Assembly (NCBI GenBank): GCA_008638375.1
Contig: CM018032.1
Location: forward strand, 57,293,382 to 57,357,381
Length of the DNA: 64,000 nucleotides
From: Nyssa sinensis
Lineage: Eukaryota; Streptophyta; Magnoliopsida; Cornales; Nyssaceae
Direction of reading: 5' to 3'
The translations under genes were made by a program, and so were the position numbers. Numbering within the stretch: the first letter of the stretch is position 1; the number at the start of each line of letters is the position of its first letter. The notes below the pieces were generated by a model, which did not search any database, was not told the DNA's origin, and was given only the letters and a program-made list of their open reading frames with translations. Shown here in pieces: positions 49,822 through 61,000 of this stretch.

Positions 49822-52007
49822 TCATTAGGTTCTCAAAGTCCATGTTTGTAGTTATTGATATGCATTAGAGTTCAATGGACCCAACTGTTAGAGCTTCTCA
49901 GATGCACTATATTTAAAATATTAAAATATAAATATAAAAATATAATTTTTTGATATGTTAAAAATTTAATTTTAACATTAGAGATTAGAAATTATGTGTG
50001 ACTTAAAATTATTTTACATGATTTGTAATATTTTAAAAGGAAGAAAACAAATTTTGATGGCAAGTGATTCTGGGATTACACTTGACTATATTTTCTTAGG
50101 AAGAATTTATCCGTACATCATGACCATTGCACACGGTCTCATCAACGGTTATGGGACTGAGAGCTGTAGTTTAAAAAAAATGTGTATTTGATGAATACAA
50201 ATGTCACTTCTTAATAATCATTTTTTCAATGAAATTTCCCGTTTTAAAATTTTTAGATACAAATAATTAGTTTCATGTACGGTTATTGTAATAAATTATA
50301 TTATTTTATATTTTATAAGTAAAAATATTATTTGAGAAAGTTCATTATTTATATCTTGAGTTCATAACTCTTATATATATATATATATATTCTATTATAT
50401 ATATATATATTTATATATAGATTTATCAATTTTCATAAAATGAGTAAGATATATTTTTCTATGTGTTTTCTAAATTGTCTCATACCTTGCTATTGGTATT
50501 TATCCTCCCAAAATTGGGGGACTTTTTACATACACATACAAAGTGTTTACTTGTTACTAATATATTCTCTGTTCTTTTTTAGATTTTTTGTTTCATTCCG
50601 ATAGCATCATAGATCGTGTTGATGTAAAGAATGCATTTCCATGCTCTTCACCTATCCCAATAACAAAAGTTTGATCCTTATGGACTAATGAGAAAAAGTA
50701 CAATTTGTAAATCTAATGTGGGGTGTGGAAGGTTTCTATCATTTTGTTTCCGAGAGGAATCGCTTCTCATCGTATTACAGTAGGGACTTTAGGCATATTG
50801 TCGAGTTTGTTCCATCTTAGTGTTCGCCCACCCCAACATCTATATAAAAGATTGCAGTATGGGCAATATTAAAACCGTCATTTCTAACAATATTGCTATT
50901 GTCTTTTTTTTTTGCAGTTTTTGTTATTGTTAGAACGATGTGGTAAGATTTAGTAACTACCCCCATCGAATTATTTGGACCCACTCATTATCAATGGGAT
51001 CAGTGGTACTTCCAGCAATAGATATATCGAAGAGTTGGTCCTGGGCTAGTCAAAAATCAAAGTTTATCAACTATGGGAATTTGGGATTATCCGAAGGTGT
51101 GGCCGAGCGGTAAAGACATTGCGGATAAAGTTCAAGCGTCTTGAGTTCGAATCTCCTTTGCTGGTAGGTAGAGCTTAAAAAGTGAACCTAGTTGTCACGA
51201 GCAAGAAAACTTAGTCTAGTACACTTAAACTGACTCATGATACTCCATTACCGATTCATCAAAAAAATAAAATAAACTATGCGAATTTGGTAATAGAAAA
51301 CATTTGCCTCCAAATTAGATTTGGCAAGAGGAATTTTATTTTTATTTGGACAATCTTGTTATTTTAAACAAAAATTGATAAGATGGAGCATTTGTATTTT
51401 GTCAGATAAAGTAAGAGAAGTTAATATATTTTTTAAAAATTTAATAAAAATTAGTGTAATTATCAAAAATTTCAGGAAGACTTATATAATTTATTCCTAT
51501 TTTTTTGATAAGTAAACTAAAAGCATTTCAATTTTTTTTAAATAGATAACTGTCACTGTAGCTCTATTTTAGGTAATGTTGGTGAGTTATTAACAATATG
51601 GACGACTACAATTTACAAGATCCATTTTAAATGTAATGCAAAATTAATGTACTTTATTTATCAAAAAAATAAAAGTACTATCAATCCCTCTCGGCCCATT
51701 TTAGAGGGAAGAGGGCCATGAACATCAGCCATGACAGTATAGGGGCTCATGCTCGGCCCATCCAGGCCCATCAGTAAACAGTATAAGCCCCTGTCCGTTC
51801 GGCTCTTTGCCTCGGAGATTTTCACCTCCGTTTGCGAACAGCTTGTAGCCTTGTCCTAGAAGAAGCACATGAGTTTCACAGAAAACATATAGCGATATAT
51901 ATATATATATATATATGAATGTATCTATAGCTTATTGAAAACTCGGATTTATTACTAAGCTGTAGAGATTAGAGATCGACACTGTCACAAAACGTTTTAT
52001 TTCGAAG
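49822..52007. other. Divergent intergenic region between eS7 and MTP12
   Basis: It contains a TA microsatellite (50371-50420), a SINE (51085-51274), a solitary end of the long-TIR element (51415-51495) and a (TA)n run (51895-51916) about 90 bp before the MTP12 start. More GGCCCA/GCCCA words occur near 51705-51770, probably part of the MTP12 promoter. No gene seen. Confidence 0.5.
51085..51274 (+). mobile_element. tRNA-derived SINE with 16-bp target-site duplication
   Basis: The insert starts GATTATCCGAAGGTGTGGCC. It has an A box GTGGCCGAGCGGT and, about 35 bases on, a B box GAGTTCGAATCTC, and ends in TTCATCAAAAAAATAAAAT. AACTATGGGAATTTGG (51069-51084) and AACTATGCGAATTTGG (51275-51290) are the target duplication, with one mismatch. 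The first ~75 bases look like a Leu/Ser-type tRNA, but the tail and duplication show it is a SINE, not a tRNA gene. Confidence 0.9.
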
Positions 52008-55000
52008 ATGATGTCCCCAAAGCAAATTTCTGAAGATCGGGGCTCTTCTAATACCGCGACGTTCAGGTAAACCAGTCACTATTCATTCCTTCATTGTATC
52101 CATTACTGGAAACCCTAATGCAAACCTAAGCCTCTGTTTGATTCTCGAGGAAACCGAGGAAAGAATTTAAACAAAAGAGAATCAAAATTCCAAGCCAAAT
52201 AATTGTCGAGTGGAGGTATTATTTTAGAGTCAAAACAATGAAAATTGAAGATTCTAATTTCGGGCTATTTTTTATTTTAGCATGAAAGAGTTGGTTTTCT
52301 TTAATATTGTCCTTTCCTTCTGTCGGCAATGATCATATTGTTAGTGCAGTGTTACTTATCCAAAAATAAATAAAATTATTAGTGCAGTGTTGTTTTATTT
52401 TTATATCTTTTTAACACCTTCTTTGATTATGAAATGCAAGGAAAGAAATCAAATTAAATGTATAATTCCCACAATTTTCATGATTCGAGACCTGGCAAAA
52501 AAAATACTTTCCCCAATTGCACATTTGGCAACTAACTAGCTTAGTTGAATAACCAAACTGATAGAAACTTAAATTTCAATTATTATTTTTTTTAAATTTT
52601 GTCTTCCATCCGGCACTGGGCATTTTCTCAGAATCCAAACCGAGGGCAATGTTGTCAGTGCGTTACCACAATAATCGTAGTCATTAGCGAGCCAGATAGA
52701 GTACTAACTTGAATGATATAGAATATATATTTTTTATTTCTCAATTTTCATTTTATTGAGGAAATATAAAAAGTAAGTTTCATTTTACCGGAAACTAATG
52801 GAGTACAGAGTTTTAGGCTAAAAGATGCAAGGAAAAGAGCACATGAAAAGTCTGGCACATATAGGAAATAAGTAGTAATGTTCTAATGTGTTATCAAATA
52901 CATAGTTAATAGGCTTCTAGGAATGGTAAACTTGCTCCTTATATATCTCATGTTTTATGCTTCCTTCATTGATCGTAATAAAAGTCCCTTCCTTGAGATT
53001 ACTAGGACAGCCTCACTTATCACATCTTGGAGTGATGATGGACCTTGTAATTATAATCATTCCACGTACCTGCAGCCATAAAAAAAAACCCCCAAAAAGG
53101 CCCACCACCCTGCCCTGAAAATGAAGCTTGGGATTTGGAATCTATCTTATCTTTCATAAGGTTGGCTCTGAGCTTGCTCAATTGGTGAAATAAACGTGCA
53201 CAAACTGTTTCTTGCCTGCTACAGTTTTGGCATTCACGGGTGTGGTTGAGAAATTGACCCATTAGAGTCATTTGGCAGTGATATTTGTTGTTATATGGTT
53301 CATACCAGCCGTTGACATTACGTCTTTGGTTTTATATTGACGCTAGCATTGATATGAAAATTGTTGTACACACACATAAATATGATGATATGTTTGTGTA
53401 TATAATTTACTACTTATTTGGAATGATATGTCACAACACTAGTGAATTTTATCATTTTCATAATTGGTTGCCAAAATATAAACTTTTTGTTCTCTTGGAT
53501 CTTCATTCTTTAATTTTTAATTGGCTTGTCCTTAGTATCCAGAGTGGCTTGTACTGATTGTCTTGTTTCCATGTAGACATACTCCCTTGCAGATAATTCA
53601 TATCATTGGCAACTTCATGAGAATATGGTCAGTTTACTCCACGTACCAGCTACTTGTCCCAGACAGGAGCTTCAGTTGTACTTTTCATCTTTAGTTGTCT
53701 CGTTCCATCGTCCATCCTATTTTTAGTGTTGCAAAAGCCTTGGAAGGGCAGGCCACTCTCAAATACACAGGTCAAATAAAAGTTTGTCTTTTCATGATGA
53801 GATGAATGATAAAAGGCAGAATGAAATTCACTTCATACAAATTATCCACTTTGTTTTCAGGTAGTACCATCTATAATAAATGGTGTCATAACAGCTCTAT
53901 ACTTCATCTTGTGGGGAAAGGGCCTCAAATCATGTGGGCCTGTAAGGTAGGTATGCTTGAAAAAGATTTCAACTAGTGTCTGAATGTTTCAAGTGCTTGT
54001 TTAATACTGTTTTTTTCTTTTCTCTTCTTTCCAATTTGTCCTCCAAAAAAGAAAACAACCCTTTTTTTTAATCAATAAATGTAATGTGTATTATAAACAA
54101 GGTGGCCTAGGGGGGCAAACCTATTAGTACAAAAAAGGGACAAGGCAACGAAAAATCACAACCTTAAATCCCCCAAAAAAGTGACAAAAGAGTTTAAATA
54201 CAAAGGAAATTCATGTTGACATAAAAAATACAGCAGTCTAAGAAAATTAGCCTTGAAATCCCATGTAGATTGCTCCGCTCCTTCAAAACTCTCTTGTTCC
54301 TCTCTCTCTCCAAATGCACCAAATAAGACAAAGAGAAATCATCTTCCACATCCCTTTCAAATCTTTACAAATCTTGCTACATCTTCAACCCAAAAAAACC
54401 TCTCTAATAGTAGCTAGCATCACTCGACTACATCCAAAAAGCGAAAACACAAAATTCCAAACATCTCTTGCCATCCAACAATTAACGAGAAGATGATCAA
54501 CCTTTTCTTCCTCCTTGCACATATAACATCGATTTGGGAGATGGAATCCTCTATTCTTGAGATTCTTTGTAGCAAGGATAGCTCCCCAAGAAGCCTTCCT
54601 ACAAAAGATAGACACCTTCTTAGAAACCCACGATTTCCATATCAATTTCCACGGGAAAAGAACATCACGCCTCTCTATTAGATGCTTATAAAAAGACTTG
54701 ACAGTGATTCCTTGTTCTTATTCATCTTCCAGACCATCACATCCCCTCTTCCTTCCCACAAAAAAACATCTTCTCAAAACAAGCATAAACTCCTCCACTT
54801 CAACCACCTCTACGGAAACACGGACTCCACACAAGATTACCCCCCATGTAAGCTACACAATCAACAATCAACGCCTCCTTGTTAGAAGCAATGGAAAATA
54901 AAGATAGTAACATCTCCTTGAGCTTTCTATCATAACACCATGGTCCTCCCAAAACCTTACCCTCGACCCCTTCCCCACCTTAAATCTCACTAAGTGGCTA

Positions 55001-58000
55001 AAGTCTTCCTTCCCATTTTGGATGGCCTTCCACACACCACACCCATGATCAATACGCCAATCTTGGTGAGACATATTCTGCAATTTAAGAGATTCAAGTG
55101 TGGGGTTGTTATATTACGTGTTAATTGGTAGAAGCATGGGTGTATCGATCATGGCTTGGAACATCAATTTTAAAACTTCGTATTGGTAAACCCTAAAACA
55201 ATGGTACAATCTACTGTAGTAACATGACACAATGGCAATAAACTTACAGAGAGAAAAAAATGATATGGAAATACATAACGGGACAATGACACGGGTAAAT
55301 TTAAGTAGCAAAAAGACTCCTAAGGGGAAACTATGTCCATTTATAAAATTGTGTTGATGTGACACTTCTTGAACATGTCTATAATGCTTTCAAAATATTA
55401 AGATTACGAAACAATGATCTTTACATAGAATGGATGTGCGATAAAGTGAGGGTTACGCTTCGGAGTAGGATGAAAAGAAAATTGTTATATAAAATATATA
55501 AATACATTCATAAATCACCATATGGAAACTTAGCACCATAGTCTATTATGGGTACTTTTTATTTTCTCCAATATTTGCTTAAATTTGATAATCTGACCTT
55601 TCATATGTGTCTATTTGATGCTAGCTAAACTTGTATTTTCACATTAAAGTTCTTAATTCATTGAAAATTATCGATTTGTGATATTTTGGGAGAATTCTTG
55701 ATGTGGTGATGAGCCTTTGAGATGCAGATTTCCCTTGTACACATTGGCCTCTAATAAACGGGCCTTTGTTGCTGTTTATATCACTCTAGCAGGAGGAGGA
55801 TTGGTGTGGAGTCCTAGTTTTCTTAGGTATTTCTATGACTAGGGACGACAAATTGCGCTGCCCCTAATGGGGAGGGGTTTGGGGTGATTATAAACGGGTG
55901 GGGTCGGGGGAAGGATTTAAAAACCCTGTCGGGGTTGGGATAGGGTTACCCCGCCCCGATTATATTGTAAAATTATAGCTATGGCCTTATGTTTCACAAT
56001 TTCTTTGCAAAAATATCATGATGTATGTTACTGTTTAGTGTTTTCAATTCTCATCATCACTCAATTCAACCTTGAGAGAACTACATTGTGTGTAAGGTAA
56101 TTGTCTTTTCCTTCTTCTTTGTTTTTACTTTTTCTCTTGCTATTTGTCATGGAATACAATAAAATATCTTGCCATAGTTTTCTTTATGCGTCATGTTTTT
56201 TTACATACGGGAAAGGTTATCATAGTTTTGGCTAGTTTTGAAAGTTATTCCAAAATAATTAAATGAAAACCTTATTGTCAATTTTATGTAAAGTTGATTC
56301 TACAATAATTCCACTTTACTAACAAGTTTCCTATTCTGTGATACTGCCATGTGGGTTGTTTTACATTTTTGGAGGATATTAGTAAAATATTAGTGGTCAC
56401 GTGATTTTGTATATGTACAACTTCAGAAAAATATTAGTGAAAAAAGATTAGGGAAAACAAAGCAAGATTGTGGGGTGGGGTTAGAGAATGTAAACGGGTC
56501 GGGGTTGCGGTCGGGCTTGAGAAAGGAAGACCTCGCCCCGACCCCGCTCTATTGCCATTCCTATCTATGACTAGCAAATGGGCGAAGTGGAGACTTTTTG
56601 GGTACTTTGAGCAGTATCAAGATAAGTGAAGGGAGAAGGAACGGGATAGTTTGGACTTTGGATAAATCCAAAGTATTCACCACAAAGTCCTAATATAAGG
56701 GACTGGAGGGTGAATATGAGGATTCCTTCCCTTGGAATATCATTTGGAAATCCAAGGTTCCTACTAAGTTGGCTTTTTTTGTGTGGTTGGCTGCTTGAGA
56801 TGCTATATTGACCATGAATAATCTTCTTCACAATGGTTTTCAGTTGGCCAGTCGCTGCTGCATGTGTAAGAAAAAGAAGGAGATGGTTCATCACCTTCAT
56901 ATCCATTGTTCATGTGGCTAGGGATGCTTGGAGTCTAATGTTATCTCTTTTTGGTTGTTGTTGGGTAATGCCTTGTACAGTTAAGGAGGTGCTCTTGAGT
57001 TGGAGATGTGGGAAGATGAGGACGGAAGTTAGGAGCGCTTGGAGGATGGCTCCCCTTTGTGTGTTTTGGAGCTTGTGGAGGGAAAGAAACAGAAGAATGT
57101 TTGAAGATAAAGAGCAAGCCATTTTTTTGCTTTAAAAACAATCTGTTACAAATGTTATACTTATGGATGAAAGAGGAATACTCTATTTACTTAGATTCTT
57201 TTGTAGAGTTTTTAGGAGAACTAAGGATATAATTATACTTAGTCCCATTTTTTCTGTAATTATGGGTTCATCCCCCTCGGGCACCTTTTATATGTGCACA
57301 CTTCATTGATCAATTTTTTTTTTTTTTTTACACATACATACAGTATAAACAATGGGTTTGATATAGTGTATGTTTGTGTAATAGTGTAATAAGATACATA
57401 ACACTACTACCCACTGTGAATTAGTGTGAAAAATAACAATATAGCAGTTCTAACAATGATACAAATAATATAAAAGCTAAATATGGCAAGAAGATAGTAA
57501 CTTTAAAAAGGTAATCATGGGAGGCTATGGTGCAAGCTTTCCACCATAGAACTACTCAAATACATACAATATTTATTGATGCTGCTTGATTGAGAAAAAG
57601 GAGGACGATATGATTATCCAGTATATGTATATTTACTTACATATTGACATACTAGACGTGCCATTGTTCTATATAATCTCAATAGATCTTTGTCTTTGAT
57701 GCCAAAATTATATGTAGCCTGACAAAATGGCTAGGACTCTTTAAAGCAGGACAGATGATGAATCCAAATTGTGAATTAAGGAAGGAAGAGATAGATAATC
57801 AAGGAAAGAGAGAAGAAAAGAATTCCTTTTAGAATTTTAGATTTTGTGCTCAAAGCACATTAATCATAAGGAGGAGGAAAATAGGAATTATAAGATAGAA
57901 GCAGTGAGAGTGTAATAAGAGGAGTGAGACCTATCAAAAAAGAAAAAAAGAGGAGTGACAATAAGAGAGATGGGAGAGGAGAAGAGAGATCAATCAGGGA

Positions 58001-61000
58001 TAGAGAAGAAATCCACTTTCAATTTCTTTCAGTTATATATGACATCTTTAGGTCTCTTCCAGATTACACCAATAAACCTGATATATGGGCATTATTATAA
58101 GTTTTTTGATAAGTAAAGTAAGATTTATGGGCATTATAAAACCTTAAAAAGAACCGAGGGTCTTATAAAACTCTTCTTCCCCATTATAGTAACTTTTAAG
58201 TACTCACACTCATTTGAAGAACCCTGTAAACTTCCGACAATTAAAAATATGTGCTGTAAATTTTTTTTTTTGATTAGTACAAATTACTGCTGTATTAAAA
58301 GACTAGTCCTAAAAATGCTAAATCTTCTTTAACCAATAATAATTATAGTACTAACAATAATAATTTCTTTATATGACTCAAAGGGAAAACAACTAAATAA
58401 TCAAGTTATTGATGCATGTTAAGAGATTGTATCATATAAAACAAAAAGTGCTTCCCTGCATCATATAAAAGAAATTTGGAATATATTATGCGCAGTATCA
58501 CTCATCTGGTCACATTTGATTCGTGGCTTATGCTATCTCATTTGTCAGGGGTATATGTTGTGCGCTCACTCCTCTTCAATTGTGTTACACATTTAAACAA
58601 GTGTGCAAGGCAAGCCTCCATATCACTGAATGATGCGTATTGCACAAATCCTTTTTTTCTAGTGTTTGCCTGGGTCTTGTGTAGTCAAAATTTGGGTACC
58701 ATTTCCCACCTAGGACCGAAGGCTCTTAATTGAGCTATATGAAGGGATTTCCTGACTTCTTTGAGTCACTTGCAGTTCACTAAAGGCATCCATTTATCTA
58801 AAATCACTTCAAGTTTATTTAGGGATAATGAAAGTACGTGGTGCAGAAAACAGAGAAACCAGCAAAATATGATGGTGAAATAACAAAGAATGCGATGGTT
58901 AATGAGAAGATATTGACTTCTAGGGCTTCAATAGGACCCAAGAACATCTTTCTATATAGATGTTTTAATAGACTATCTTCTAGGGTTGCAATGGTTGTGA
59001 GCTCTGTGGCTCTGCCTCCTTACTTCCTACTAGATAAGATCTGGGTTCCCTTTCTTAGTGTCTGTTCATCATGGATTTAGTTGGTGCTTGGTCATTGACT
59101 TTCTGCCTATGTATCAATTAAAATGAAGGCTATTATCCTAGTTTCTTATTTTTCTCTAATTTGGGTACTTAGTGATTTCTTTCTTCTAAATAATCCAGTA
59201 ACTATTGTTGATTTGAATATCTTTTCAAATTTCAGGGCTATAATGGCGGAGTATTCTGGTGCTGTTCTAGGAGTGTTATCTGCAGTACTGTATGGAAGGA
59301 GAGGCCATGTCTGGAAAAAGGTTGCTGTGTTAAATATGCTTAATTTTTAGTGGTTTCAGTTTTATCAAATCTTGCTTTGCATCACTAAATGCCCAGAGAT
59401 ACATGAATCCAAGTGCTTTGACACAAGATAACTTGTGCCTTATTTTGGTTATCAATGAAAACAACTAAGCATGGGTTTTGCATATCATTTTTTTTTTAGT
59501 GTGGTTAAGTATTTTCTTCGAAAGTCATTGTCCATGTCATTACTTAATTGTTCTTTGTTCAATATTAACTGACATGAGTGTTTTTCTTTCATGGCTGTAT
59601 ACATAGTGGTTGCAGGCATGTGTTGTCTAGTTCTAACTTTAACAGTTTAACCACAGCACTTATCTTGGATTGATGAATGAGATCTAATGCCTTGGTTCTT
59701 TGCTCCCAGCAGATATAATCAAATTAAAGAGGCAATACATATATTTTTTTTCTTTCTTTTTCTTGTTTCCTAATCAGTTGAGTGTTTCCTCATCTTTAAT
59801 CAGGTGGGTGGGCTCATTGCGATGTTGACATCTTTGTACTTTCTATCTCAAGGGTGGGCCATGGCCACGTATTCTCCATTCTATATCCTTTTCTACAAGG
59901 AACTCTTTTGTTACAATCTATTAAATTAGTTGGTTTAGATCCAGTGTGATGATTAACTTAACCAGAAAATACCATTTGATGATGTCCCTGATACTGAGGT
60001 TCGGACAGAACAAGTTTTGGGAATGACGGAAATGGCAGTTCCGATTTTCGCTGGAATCTTATCAGCATTGAGAAGGGTGATTACAAGGCGTGTTTCGCTC
60101 AAGGTATCTATGTATAGTTATCTTGTGCAGTTCATGTTGACTAGAAGTTATAATCAACCATCGATACTTTACTGAAAGCTGTTATTAATCATTGCATCTG
60201 ATTGTAGCCATTTTTTGATTTCAGAATCAACTCAAGAGGCGACTTCATGCCATAACTATTGCTTCTGCAACTTGTTTTCTGTTTCCCGTGGCCATGTGGG
60301 ACATGATTATAGTAAGTTTAGCTCTAGCCTCTATGACTTCAAGTCCTACACCTGATAGTGTTTTAGTTTGACTGGGAGTAAATAATCCTGAAATTCTGTT
60401 TCTCTGCCTCTCTCCAGTGGCTGTGGCCTGATTGACATTTACTCTTCTTCCTCTTTCTGCTCTCATTGAGCACTTCAGGGATCAACTTCTGGAAACAGCG
60501 TAGAGTTGCCTTTTTCTGCTTGGCCCTTTTTGAGTACCATTATCTTTGGAGTTATCTTGATATTCTATGTGGACAGTATTGCTGAGGAAAGGTATCCTAT
60601 TGACTAACCCATCAAATGCTCTTTTACGTTGATGATGCTTGGTTAATGGTTCATGAGTTGTTCGTGAGCATGGGAACATACATAGCTGCATGCTTGTGCA
60701 GATTTTCCTCCTTGTGATCTAATGTATCACAATTGATGTCCCACTTAGTAGGCTATCGACATGGTTGGATGGTATTAGACATTTGATTACATTCTAATGG
60801 ATGATGAAAGTTTTTCTGATATTAAAAAGTTTGCAGAATCAATGGTAATATCACCAGATTGTTTGGTAGATTCCAGTCTGGCTGTTGTGTTTTCTCAAAC
60901 ATTGTACGGATCCAGACTCCAGAGCAACCAGACATGCTGTATTATTCTATTTCTGCTCCAAATCGTCATTCATTTTTCTATTTTTGTTACTTTACTCCAT

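Noticed and set aside
51092..51165. Apparent tRNA gene (GTGGCCGAGCGGT...GTTCGAATC)
   Set aside because: The stretch continues into an A-rich tail and is enclosed by a 16-bp target duplication, so it is the head of a SINE. A clean acceptor stem is not formed.
53727..53770. 44-base MTP12 exon starting after TTTTTAG at 53726
   Set aside because: The phases fit locally, but the frame continues upstream without a stop into a stretch that aligns with ZnT5, so the AG is internal to exon 2.
54314..54901. Plus-strand frames of 60-67 residues
   Set aside because: Antisense of the LINE zf-RVT region encoded on the minus strand.
55728..55826. Extra MTP12 exon between CGPVR and AIMAEYSG
   Set aside because: Human ZnT5 aligns directly across this junction, and the encoded LASNKRA...GGGLVWSPSFLR matches the LINE at 54062-55085. 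Kept only as a possible exonisation event.
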